DNA from: Oscillospiraceae bacterium
GTDB lineage: Bacteria; Bacillota; Clostridia; Oscillospirales; UBA929
Assembly: GCA_009784085.1 (NCBI GenBank)
Contig: WRCJ01000028.1
Span: forward strand, 1 to 16,729
Direction: 5' to 3'
DNA length: 16,729 bases
The translations under genes were made by a program, and so were the position numbers. This document shows, one piece after another, positions 1 through 6,652 of this stretch; the stretch's first letter is position 1; each line of letters begins with the position of its first letter. The notes below the pieces were generated by a model. The model was not told where the DNA came from. It did no database searches and saw only the letters and a program-made list of their open reading frames with translations.

Positions 1-795
1 CGCAGCAAGCAGTTTTCTGATGTTGGCGTCTTTGAAGAAGCCGTTGTCCACTATCACAACGCTGTTTTTCAGCCCGAGTTCCTCGAAGGACGCGATAAAC
101 GCCGTCACGTCAGTTATGCTCCCTGGAACCACGTTGCAATAGGTTGGCCGCCGGGTTTCCCTTTCAAAGGCATATATCAACCTGACCTGCGTCTTGTTCT
201 TTTTGCCCGGGTTATAGCCTTTTTCACAGTAGGGGTTGTCCGTGGAGTCCGAAAGCATGCTTGTCCCGTCAAATATGGTGCTGTGGTTTTCGGACGTCTG
301 GAACTCCCGCATGAACGCAACCATGCTGCCGCGCAACAGAGACAGCCGCTCAACAAACTCCGTGACTGTATTCTTGCTCAGGTGTACTTCGGGCAAGAGA
401 AGGGACAGAGCCGACCTCTCATAAGCCCAGTCTACGCGTCTTGTCGTCAGACCTTTTTCCATCAGCTTCAGCGCCGCCAGTATGTAAATGCGCAGGAAGT
501 CGCTCGGGAAGTGCCTCCGGATTTTTTCATACAAGTCCTTGGTCAGCACAAGTATTGTGCGGGTGGCGCCATACTCCCTGGTTGCGCTGAGGGAGCCACC
601 TTGTCCCTTTTTATTTGGCACGTACCCGACGCCCTCGTATATCTGACCGATGCAGCCCTGGCGTTCACTGACCGACTTCTTCGTCTCTTTATCATATCTG
701 CCCTTTACTGCATAGACGTAGTAGTGCCCCTTGATTTTTTGCACTTCTGACGAAGGCGGTTTCATTGCTTTGATATGGTCTGGCACAAGAGACAT
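1..795 (-). CDS. IS1634/IS4-type DDE transposase, 3' part beyond the window
   Basis: A continuous reading frame of 265 codons runs from an ATG at 795 off the left edge. The start is supported by AAGGAGGGAC eight bases upstream and by a good promoter just behind it. Visible features are an N-terminal basic region (residues 20-50, with GHYYVYAVKGRYD), a helical middle part and two probable catalytic acidic positions: D176 in TIFDGTSM and D250 in VIVDNGFF. The spacing and sequence around these fit the IS1634 branch of the IS4 superfamily, whose RNase H-fold transposases cut and paste the element. The third catalytic residue (Glu) and the C-terminus lie outside the window, so intactness cannot be judged. 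Base composition is clearly lower in GC than the acc/fab genes beside it, consistent with a mobile origin. The family is fairly secure; the exact subgroup is an inference. Confidence 0.8.
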   Translation of the reverse strand, partial: MSLVPDHIKAMKPPSSEVQKIKGHYYVYAVKGRYDKETKKSVSERQGCIGQIYEGVGYVPNKKGQGGSLSATREYGATRTILVLTKDLYEKIRRHFPSDFLRIYILAALKLMEKGLTTRRVDWAYERSALSLLLPEVHLSKNTVTEFVERLSLLRGSMVAFMREFQTSENHSTIFDGTSMLSDSTDNPYCEKGYNPGKKNKTQVRLIYAFERETRRPTYCNVVPGSITDVTAFIASFEELGLKNSVVIVDNGFFKDANIRKLLAA

Positions 796-827
796 ATTGC
801 GTCCCTCCTTCGGAATCCTATGCCATA

Positions 828-856
828 ACTATACCATAAACATTTGCCAAATGCAA
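828..856 (-). promoter_or_regulatory. Promoter of the transposase gene
   Basis: Read on the minus strand, TTGCAT (856-851) is followed after 17 bases by TATAGT (833-828), a good sigma-A match. The predicted transcript starts near 821 and reaches the AAGGAGGG ribosome site at about 803-810 and the ATG at 795. The leader is very short. Confidence 0.6.
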
Positions 857-1062
857 CCCCTATTTCACAATATATGGACGCATATTTTTCGCTGGCACAC
901 CATATGTTCCGTTCACATCAGACTCCACTTCCATGCAATTGCCTCAGAAAACGAAGCGTTTATCACACTTCAAATCATTGGCGCGGCATTTCTTGGGTAA
1001 ACCTATCCCATAATTATTGGGAGATTAATTTAAATACAGCAATACAGCGCGGCTCCCTCCCC

Positions 1063-2010
1063 CTACGCATGCCACGCCAACAGCTTCCCCAGCGTCTCGC
1101 GTAGCCGCGCCCTGGGGACGATGCTATCCACAAAGCCGCAATCCTGCTGGAACTCCGCGCTTTGGAAGCCGTCTGGCAACTTCTGCCGGATGGTCCCCTC
1201 TATGACGCGCCGCCCCGTAAAGCCAATCAACGCGCCCGGCTCGGCCAAGATGATATCGCCCAGCATGGCGAAGCTGGCGGTCACGCCGCCGGTGGTCGGA
1301 TCGGTGAGCACCGCGATGTACAGCCCGCCGCCGTCCCCATGGACGCCCACCGCGCCGCTGACCTTAGCCATCTGCATGAGGGAGTGGATGCCTTCCTGCA
1401 TCCGTGCGCCGCCCGACGCGATGAATACGACGATGGGAAGCCCTTCCTTCCCCGCCAATTCGAACAGCCTGACTAGCTTTTCGCCCACCGCGCCGCCCAT
1501 GGAAGCCATCAGAAACCGGCTGTCCATGACAGCCAGCATCGCCGCCGCGCCGAGGATGGTACACCGCCCGGTGACCACCGCCTCGGATAAGCCTGTTTTC
1601 TTCTTCAAGGTCTCGATCTTCTGCGTGTATCCGGGGAAATGCAACGGATTGGTCGGACAAATCTCGTCAAAAAGGGATTCGAAGCTACCGGGATCGACTG
1701 TCGCCTGCAAACGCTCGGGGACGCTCAACCGCTCATGCCGCCCGCACAATGGGCAAACCTTGTATGCCTTGAGGAATTCTTCCCGCACGATCTGCTTGCC
1801 ACAAGAGGGGCAAGGGATAGTTGCGCCGGTCCCGACGGATCCGGCGGATTTGGTAGCAGTTCCGGCGGACTTGACGGTTCCATCGGATCCGTCGGACCCT
1901 GCGGCGGATTTGGCGAGGCCGTCGGCCCCCGCGTCGGCCCCTGCGGCGGGTCTGCCATGTCCTGCGGCAACCGAGGTATAGCGGGCTTTTTTGAGCAAAT
2001 CCCTGATCAT
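1063..2010 (-). CDS. accD: Acetyl-CoA carboxylase, carboxyltransferase subunit beta
   Basis: This 315-residue protein is the beta subunit of the carboxyltransferase that moves CO2 from carboxybiotin to acetyl-CoA, giving malonyl-CoA for fatty-acid synthesis. It has a four-cysteine zinc ribbon (C67, C70, C86, C89) and then the crotonase-like domain, with conserved stretches such as FIASGGARMQEG and LTDPTTGGVTASFAMLGD. The start at 2010 was chosen because its ATG overlaps the accC stop as ATGA and follows GGGGAGG at normal spacing; an upstream ATG at 2040 lies inside accC. Residues 19-63, just before the zinc ribbon, are a low-complexity Ala/Gly/Asp/Ser/Thr/Lys stretch absent from typical AccD. 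The gene is the last of the operon seen here, and accA, its obligate partner, is not in the window. Confidence 0.95.
   Translation of the reverse strand: MIRDLLKKARYTSVAAGHGRPAAGADAGADGLAKSAAGSDGSDGTVKSAGTATKSAGSVGTGATIPCPSCGKQIVREEFLKAYKVCPLCGRHERLSVPERLQATVDPGSFESLFDEICPTNPLHFPGYTQKIETLKKKTGLSEAVVTGRCTILGAAAMLAVMDSRFLMASMGGAVGEKLVRLFELAGKEGLPIVVFIASGGARMQEGIHSLMQMAKVSGAVGVHGDGGGLYIAVLTDPTTGGVTASFAMLGDIILAEPGALIGFTGRRVIEGTIRQKLPDGFQSAEFQQDCGFVDSIVPRARLRETLGKLLAWHA
1822..1956 (-). repeat. Low-complexity insertion in accD
   Basis: These bases encode residues 19-63 of AccD, a run built from Gly, Ala, Asp, Ser, Thr and Lys with recurring AGADAGADG, GSDGSDG and KSAG units. At the DNA level, variants of GGATCC, GGCGGA and GTCGG recur, suggesting growth by slippage or local duplication. 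The stretch separates the N-terminal helix from the zinc ribbon. Confidence 0.6.
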
Positions 2011-3368
2011 AATGATGAATCCTCCCCGGAAAAACGCCAATTTTCCAAAAACTCCACCGTATAGTCCCCCGACGCGAAGGCATAGTCCCGCAGGATTTGC
2101 AGATGAAAATCAGCGGTCGTGGGCACGCCCTCGACCAAAAACTCGGCCATGGCGCGGCGGGCGCGGGCGATGGCTTGCGCGCGGTCATGGCCAAAGACAA
2201 TCAGCTTGGCCAGCAGCGAATCGTAGTACGGCGGTATCACATAGCCCTGATATATGGCCGCGTCCACGCGCACGCCGGGGCCGCCGGGCAGGTTGAGCGC
2301 CATGATGGAACCGGGGCGGGGCGCGAAATCCTTCGACGGATCCTCCGCGTTGACGCGGCACTCGATGGCATGCCCGTCAAGCGACAGATCCTCCTGGGCG
2401 AAGCCCAAGGGCTGGCCGGCGGCGATGCGAATCTGCTCGGCCACCAAATCCATGCCCGTCACGCATTCTGTCACCGGGTGCTCGACCTGTATGCGTGGAT
2501 TCATCTCCATGAAGTAGAACCGCTTATCTTCCCCCACCAAGAATTCCACGGTGCCGGCATTGTGATAGCCGGCGGCGCGGGCCAGCTTGACAGCCGCTTC
2601 GCCCATCTCCTGCCGCATCTCGCGGGTCAGCAGCGGGCTGGGCGATTCTTCGATCAGCTTTTGATGGCGACGCTGGATCGAGCATTCCCGCTCGAACAGG
2701 TGGACGACCTGCCCGTGGTGGTCGCCCAGCACCTGAAACTCCACGTGGCGCGGCTTTACGATGGCGCGCTCCATATAGACATCGCTGGCCGCGAAACTTG
2801 CTTGCGCCTCGGCGCGCGCCAAATCGAACGCCGCCTCCAGCTCAGCCTCCTCCCGCACCAGCCGGATGCCCCGCCCGCCGCCGCCCGCCACCGCTTTGAT
2901 ATACAGGGGGTACCCTATCGCCCGCGCCGTTTGGCTAGCCTGCCCGATGTCATGAACCGGCCCATCCGATCCGGGTATCGTCGGCACGCCCGCCAACTTT
3001 GCCGCGCGAACGGCTCGCGCCTTGTCGCCCAACAAGCGCAACGCCTTGGACCCAGGTCCGATGTAGGTGATGCCGAGGGCCTCCGCGCGATCGGCGAAGT
3101 CCGCGTTCTCCGACAAAAAACCGTATCCCGGGTGGATGGCGTCCGCGCCGACGGCGCAGGCGGCGGCCAGAATCCGCTCCATATGCAGATAGCTCCCCGC
3201 CGCGCGGGGGGGGCCGACGCAGATGGCCTCGTCCGCGATTTGGGCGTGCATGGCGTCCCTGTCGGCCTCGGAGTATATCGCCACAGAAAGGATGCCCAGA
3301 TCCCGGCACGTGCGGATGACCCGCACGGCAATCTCACCCCGGTTGGCAATCAAAATGCGCTTGAACAT
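2007..3368 (-). CDS. accC: Acetyl-CoA carboxylase, biotin carboxylase subunit
   Basis: This 453-residue ATP-grasp enzyme carboxylates the biotin on AccB using ATP and bicarbonate. The order is an N-terminal pre-ATP-grasp fold (IANRGEIAVRVIRT), the ATP-grasp core with the glycine-rich loop AGGGGRG (161-167) and K116/K158, the biotin/bicarbonate site with K237 in RRHQKLIEE, and the metal/catalytic block EMNPRIQVEH giving E288, N290, R292 and E296, the same numbers as in the E. coli enzyme. The C-terminal biotin carboxylase domain is complete, and the length matches the family (about 450). The ATG at 3368 has AGGA eight bases upstream. The gene overlaps accD by ATGA (translational coupling) and is separated from fabZ by a 70-base gap made largely of short tandem repeats. 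Nothing looks inactivated. Confidence 0.97.
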   Translation of the reverse strand: MFKRILIANRGEIAVRVIRTCRDLGILSVAIYSEADRDAMHAQIADEAICVGPPRAAGSYLHMERILAAACAVGADAIHPGYGFLSENADFADRAEALGITYIGPGSKALRLLGDKARAVRAAKLAGVPTIPGSDGPVHDIGQASQTARAIGYPLYIKAVAGGGGRGIRLVREEAELEAAFDLARAEAQASFAASDVYMERAIVKPRHVEFQVLGDHHGQVVHLFERECSIQRRHQKLIEESPSPLLTREMRQEMGEAAVKLARAAGYHNAGTVEFLVGEDKRFYFMEMNPRIQVEHPVTECVTGMDLVAEQIRIAAGQPLGFAQEDLSLDGHAIECRVNAEDPSKDFAPRPGSIMALNLPGGPGVRVDAAIYQGYVIPPYYDSLLAKLIVFGHDRAQAIARARRAMAEFLVEGVPTTADFHLQILRDYAFASGDYTVEFLENWRFSGEDSSL

Positions 3369-3378
3369 AGCTGTTTCC

Positions 3379-3437
3379 TCATCTACATCATCTACTCATC
3401 TACTCATCTATAACCCTATACCATACCCTATACCATA
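3379..3437. repeat. Short tandem repeats between fabZ and accC
   Basis: Two adjacent arrays fill this gap. The unit tcatctac occurs at 3379-3386, 3388-3395, 3396-3403 and, lacking its last base, 3404-3410. The 12-base unit ccctataccata then occurs twice perfectly, at 3414-3425 and 3426-3437. The arrays run from just after the fabZ stop to the accC ribosome site. Read in the direction of transcription, the units carry TAG, ATG and TGA triplets. Confidence 0.85.
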
Positions 3438-3438
3438 A

Positions 3439-3876
3439 CTATTCCATCGCGAAGACGAGGCTGGCTTCGGCGGCCAGCTTGCCCCCCACCTCCGCTTTGG
3501 CTTGTCCATACACAATATTATGGTAGATGCGCTCGACGGTCGCCTCCAGCACGAGCAGATCGCCGGGCAATACCTTTCGCTTGAAGCGGGCATTCTTGAT
3601 CCCCACGAAATAGCCGGTCTTGCCCCGCATGCGCTCCATGGTCAGCACCGCGACGGCGCCGGCCTGGGCCATGGCTTCCAGGATCAACGCGCCGGGCGTC
3701 ACCGGGTTGCCGGGGAAATGCCCCGCAAAGAACGGCTCCTCGCCGGTTAGGCGCCAGTGCCCCACCGCGCGTTCTTCCGGTATCAGTTCGACGATTTCGT
3801 CCACAAAGAGAAACGGCGGCCGATGGGGCAACACGCCCATGATTTGCTCGCGATCCATCTTCATGCCCATGCCCAT
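3439..3876 (-). CDS. fabZ: 3-hydroxyacyl-ACP dehydratase
   Basis: This hot-dog-fold enzyme removes water from beta-hydroxyacyl-ACP to give trans-2-enoyl-ACP in each elongation round. It shows the family core LPHRPPFLFVDEI, the catalytic His in GHFPGNPV (H53) and the Glu in ALILEAMAQ (E67); its 145 residues match the family. I chose the ATG at 3876 because AGGAGGT (3892-3886) lies nine bases upstream. A GTG at 3885 would overlap the accB stop as GTGA, but the ribosome site would then touch it. The N-terminus is a Met-Gly run (MGMGMKM) from a repeated six-base unit, which offers several ATGs in frame. It sits between accB and accC, the usual place in clostridial fab clusters. Confidence 0.95.
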   Translation of the reverse strand: MGMGMKMDREQIMGVLPHRPPFLFVDEIVELIPEERAVGHWRLTGEEPFFAGHFPGNPVTPGALILEAMAQAGAVAVLTMERMRGKTGYFVGIKNARFKRKVLPGDLLVLEATVERIYHNIVYGQAKAEVGGKLAAEASLVFAME

Positions 3877-3881
3877 GCCGA

Positions 3882-4484
3882 TCACACCTCCTGCATTTCA
3901 AACAGCGGTTGCCCAAATTCCGCCAAATCCCCATTTTGGATCAGGACCCTCTTGACCACGCCGTCCTGTTCCGCCTCGATCTCGTTGAGCATTTTCATAG
4001 CCTCCAGGATGCACAGGACATCCCCGCGGGACACCCGGCTGCCGACTGTCACAAAGGGCGGCTCTTCGGGCGATGGCGCCGCGAAAAAAGTCCCGACCAT
4101 GGGCGAGCATACTTGGATCACGCGATCCCCGGAAGGCGCGGCGGAACCATGGGGCGCATCGGGAACATGGGGCGCGGCGGCTGTCCAGGCGGGCGTCGCC
4201 GCACCCGGGCCAGATGCCGCAACTCCCGGGTCGGGCGGCACCGCAACAGCAACAGCCGAGGCGGGCGTCAGGCCCCGCGTTTGCATGCCCGCGCCGCCGT
4301 CCAGGCCCGCGCCGCCGTCCAGACCCGCGCCGCCTCCCAGGTTCGGGCCCGGACCCGCGCCCGGGCCGCCTCTCTCGACGCGCAGCGATACGCCTTCGGC
4401 CTCGAAGGTCAATACGCGGACGTCGGAGTTTTGCAGGCGGGTCAGCACGCCGTCCAACAACGCCAAGATATCTTCATGTCTCAT
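3882..4484 (-). CDS. accB: Biotin carboxyl carrier protein of acetyl-CoA carboxylase
   Basis: This 200-residue protein carries the biotin that shuttles CO2 between AccC and the AccA/AccD carboxyltransferase. Residues 1-38 form the N-terminal helical segment and residues 121-200 the biotinyl domain. The biotin attachment lysine is K164 in EAMKM, with the preceding SPMVGTFF typical of the family. Between them lies an unusually long Gly/Ala/Pro linker (about 39-118), so the protein is longer than E. coli AccB (156 residues). The linker contains GGAGLD repeated in tandem. The ATG at 4484 follows GGGAGG at nine bases. The gene lies directly downstream of fabF and five bases before the chosen fabZ start. 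Confidence 0.95.
   Translation of the reverse strand: MRHEDILALLDGVLTRLQNSDVRVLTFEAEGVSLRVERGGPGAGPGPNLGGGAGLDGGAGLDGGAGMQTRGLTPASAVAVAVPPDPGVAASGPGAATPAWTAAAPHVPDAPHGSAAPSGDRVIQVCSPMVGTFFAAPSPEEPPFVTVGSRVSRGDVLCILEAMKMLNEIEAEQDGVVKRVLIQNGDLAEFGQPLFEMQEV
4287..4334 (-). repeat. 18-bp tandem repeat in the accB linker
   Basis: This encodes GGAGLD (residues 51-56), GGAGLD (57-62) and a partial copy, GGAG (63-66). The units are nearly identical in DNA, differing at single third-codon positions. It lies within a larger Gly/Ala/Pro-rich linker coded by 4131-4370. As 18 is a multiple of three, copy-number change would keep the frame. Confidence 0.8.
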
Positions 4485-4524
4485 TAGATAATTCCCTCCC
4501 TTGCTTCACAGGCATCACGCGCTG

Positions 4525-5814
4525 TCAACACCCCGCGAATACCAGCGAAGCGTTATGGCCGCCGAATCCGAGCGAGTTGCTCATGGCGGCGGGGATCGGG
4601 CAGGCGCGGGCGGTGAGGGGGACATAATCCAGATCGCAGTCCGGATCCGGTTCATGCAGGTGGATGGTGGGCGGCAGGACGCCGTGGTATACCGCCAAGG
4701 CGGTGGCCGCCGCTTCCACGCCCCCGGACGCGCCGAGGAGGTGGCCCGTCATGGATTTGGTCGCGCTGACCGCAACCTTCCGGGCGGCCGTTCCCATCAC
4801 CCGGCGTATGGCCTGGGTCTCGATCTTGTCGCCCAGGGGCGTGCCGGTACCATGGGCGTTGATGTGCGCCAGCTTTGCCACGGGAAGGCCGGCTTGCGAC
4901 AGCGCGATGATCATGGCCTTGGCCGCCCCCCGCCCCTCTGGATCGGGGCCGGTGAGATGATAGGCGTCCGAGGAGGCGCCATACCCTGTGATCTCGCAGT
5001 AGACGCGCGCCCCGCGCGCCCGTGCGCCCGCCAGCGTTTCCAGGAGCAGGACGCCAGCCCCCTCCCCCAGCACAAACCCGGTGCGCCGCTTGTCGAAAGG
5101 CAAGCTCCCCAAGCTTGGATCCTCGGCGGTGCTCAGGGCGGTCATGTTGGCGAAACCCGCTATGGCAAGCGGCGTAATGGCGGCCTCGGCGCCACCGGCC
5201 AAACAGGATGCCAAGCGGCCCTCCCGAATGGCCAGAAAAGCCGCGCCAATGGCGTCTGTCCCGGTGGCGCACGCGCTGACAGGGCACAGCGACGCGCCAT
5301 GCAACCCGAACGTCATGGAAACCACGCCAGCCGCCATGTTGGGGATCATCATGGGGATAAACAGGGGCGACACCCGCCCGGGACCCCTCTCCATCAGCTT
5401 TGTATGTTCCGCCTCCCACGTGAGGATGCCTCCGACGCCGCTGCCGATGAAGACGCCTGTGCCACCACCAACACCAACACCAACACCGCCAACACTAACA
5501 CCAACACCGCCAACACCGCCGTCGCCGCCGCCGTGCTCGGTATCCAGCCCCGCATCCTCCAGGGCCATGCGGGAGGCTGCCACGGCGAACTGGCAAAAAC
5601 GATCCGTCCGGCGGATATCCTTCTTATTCATAAAATCCGCCGGTTCGAAATCACGCACTTCCCCGGCAAGCTTGGCTTTGTGCCCGGTGGTGTCGAACCG
5701 GGTAATGGGGCCGATCCCGCAGGCGCCCCCCGTGAGACCCTTCCAATAGGCATCCACGCCGATGCCTATTGGGGTCACCACACCGATACCTGTGACAACA
5801 ACGCGATATTCCAT
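4525..5814 (-). CDS. fabF: 3-oxoacyl-ACP synthase II (elongating ketosynthase)
   Basis: This thiolase-fold condensing enzyme adds two-carbon units from malonyl-ACP to the growing acyl chain. The Cys-His-His triad is complete: C182 in VSACATG, H321 in NAHGTGT and H358 in TKSMTGHLLG, with K353. The opening VVVTGIGVVTPIG and the ending NSLGFGGHNASLVF are diagnostic. At 429 residues it is longer than the E. coli enzyme (413, catalytic C163). The 19-residue shift is explained by a Gly/Val-rich insertion at about 95-118, just before the conserved GVFIGSGVGG strand. The ATG at 5814 is preceded by GGGGGT eleven bases upstream. It lies 16 bases after fabG and 40 bases before accB in the same operon. 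Confidence 0.97.
   Translation of the reverse strand: MEYRVVVTGIGVVTPIGIGVDAYWKGLTGGACGIGPITRFDTTGHKAKLAGEVRDFEPADFMNKKDIRRTDRFCQFAVAASRMALEDAGLDTEHGGGDGGVGGVGVSVGGVGVGVGGGTGVFIGSGVGGILTWEAEHTKLMERGPGRVSPLFIPMMIPNMAAGVVSMTFGLHGASLCPVSACATGTDAIGAAFLAIREGRLASCLAGGAEAAITPLAIAGFANMTALSTAEDPSLGSLPFDKRRTGFVLGEGAGVLLLETLAGARARGARVYCEITGYGASSDAYHLTGPDPEGRGAAKAMIIALSQAGLPVAKLAHINAHGTGTPLGDKIETQAIRRVMGTAARKVAVSATKSMTGHLLGASGGVEAAATALAVYHGVLPPTIHLHEPDPDCDLDYVPLTARACPIPAAMSNSLGFGGHNASLVFAGC
5460..5532 (-). repeat. Simple-sequence insertion in fabF
   Basis: The plus strand here is a run of CCAACA, CCAACACCG and GCCGCC units. On the coding strand these give GGTGTTGGT-type codons, encoding Gly/Val with one Ser over residues about 95-118. 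The stretch accounts for FabF being longer than usual upstream of its catalytic cysteine, with all other family blocks intact. Confidence 0.85.
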
Positions 5815-5830
5815 GTCTATTCAATACCCC

Positions 5831-6568
5831 CTATAACGCCAAGCCCCCGTCGGCCACGATCACCTGCCCGGTGATGTAAGAGGCGGCGTCCGACGCCAAA
5901 AAGGACACCACGGCGGCGATCTCTTCGGGTTTGCCAAAGCGGCGCAGCGACACATGGTCCAACGCTGCCTTGGCTTGCTTTTCAGGCAGATCCTTTGTCA
6001 TGTCTGTCTCGATGAATCCCGGGGCGACGGCATTGATCAAGATGCCCCGCGATCCCAGTTCTTTGGCCGCGGATTTGGTTAGCCCAATGACGCCAGCCTT
6101 TGCCGCGGCATAGTTGGCCTGTCCGGCGTTCCCCGTTATCCCGGCCACCGATGTGATGTTCACCACCCGGCCTCGCCGGGCGCGGAGCATGTAGGGCGTA
6201 ACCAGGCGCATCATCATATACACGGCGGTCAGATCGGTGCGCAGCACCTCGTCCCATTCTTCGGGCTTCATGCGCACCAGCAGGTTATCGCGGGTAATGC
6301 CCGCATTGTTGACCAGCAGATCGATCCGGCCATAATGGCCGATCGCCGTTTTCACCAATGTTGAGCAATCCTCCGCGCATGTCACGTCGCCCGCCACGAC
6401 CAGCGCGTCCACGCCATGTTCCCTGCATTCGGCCGCAACCGTTTCCCCCTTCTGAGAATCCCGGCAGGCCAGCAAAACGATATAATCGTCGGCCGCCAGC
6501 CGCCGCGCGATGGCCGCCCCAATCCCCCGCGCGGCCCCGGTGACGATAGCCACACGCCTCTCCGACAT
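5831..6568 (-). CDS. fabG: 3-oxoacyl-ACP reductase (NADPH-dependent, SDR family)
   Basis: This short-chain dehydrogenase reduces beta-ketoacyl-ACP to beta-hydroxyacyl-ACP. It has the nucleotide-binding TGAARGIG, the structural NNAG, and catalytic S140, Y153 and K157 (YAAAK), then the family ending ITGQVIVADGG. The 245-residue length matches FabG. I chose the ATG at 6568 because AAGGA lies eight bases upstream and the product begins MSERRVAIVTG, as usual. An ATG nine bases earlier (6577) is possible but almost touches the ribosome site. One oddity is that the SDR tetrad Asn, expected in a TNL-type motif, is Asp here (D112 in RTDLTAVY). It lies between fabK and fabF in the operon. Confidence 0.95.
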   Translation of the reverse strand: MSERRVAIVTGAARGIGAAIARRLAADDYIVLLACRDSQKGETVAAECREHGVDALVVAGDVTCAEDCSTLVKTAIGHYGRIDLLVNNAGITRDNLLVRMKPEEWDEVLRTDLTAVYMMMRLVTPYMLRARRGRVVNITSVAGITGNAGQANYAAAKAGVIGLTKSAAKELGSRGILINAVAPGFIETDMTKDLPEKQAKAALDHVSLRRFGKPEEIAAVVSFLASDAASYITGQVIVADGGLAL

Positions 6569-6652
6569 CGCAATCATCCTTTTCCAAGATTATCCAGAAT
6601 TGCCATTTTTTCCAATTTGTCACCCGCTCGTATTCGTTCGTAATTACCCGTC

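Larger units (their letters stand above)
1..1052 (-). mobile_element. Insertion sequence, partial; right-hand end not located
   Basis: The transposase gene, its promoter and the AT-rich leader show that an insertion sequence occupies the left edge. Its boundary must lie between the promoter (about 856) and the base after the accD stop codon (1062). I could not place the terminal inverted repeat because the other end is outside the window. The stretch 857-1052 holds no credible gene; it is AT-rich and has a short imperfect palindrome at 1006-1022. The right limit given is therefore the outermost possible one. Confidence 0.5.

Noticed and set aside
283..750. 155-codon plus-strand frame over the transposase
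   Set aside because: It is antisense to the clearly recognisable transposase frame, which has its own promoter and ribosome site.
1006..1022. Imperfect palindrome TCCCA...TGGGA after accD, considered as an IS terminal repeat or terminator
   Set aside because: The arms are five bases with a mismatched centre, no T-run is present, and the other IS end is outside the window for comparison.
1121..1981. 286-codon open frame antisense to accD
   Set aside because: The protein has no family features and follows the accD codon pattern; no ribosome site supports it.
2011..2040. ATG start of accD at 2040
   Set aside because: It would overlap accC by 34 bases; the ATG at 2010 has a ribosome site and the classic ATGA overlap.
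2097..3413. 438-codon open frame antisense to accC
   Set aside because: It is a GC-rich shadow of accC, with no recognisable domain, and the composition follows the codon positions of the real gene on the other strand.
4501..5874. 457-codon open frame antisense to fabF
   Set aside because: It lies opposite an intact fabF with all catalytic motifs; its protein is low-complexity and Arg/Gly/His-rich, as expected of an antisense shadow.
6578..6652. Possible internal promoter in the fabK-fabG gap (TTGGAA and GATAAT on the minus strand)
   Set aside because: The spacing is only 15 bases and the -35 box is poor; the gap is AT-rich, so a chance match is likely.
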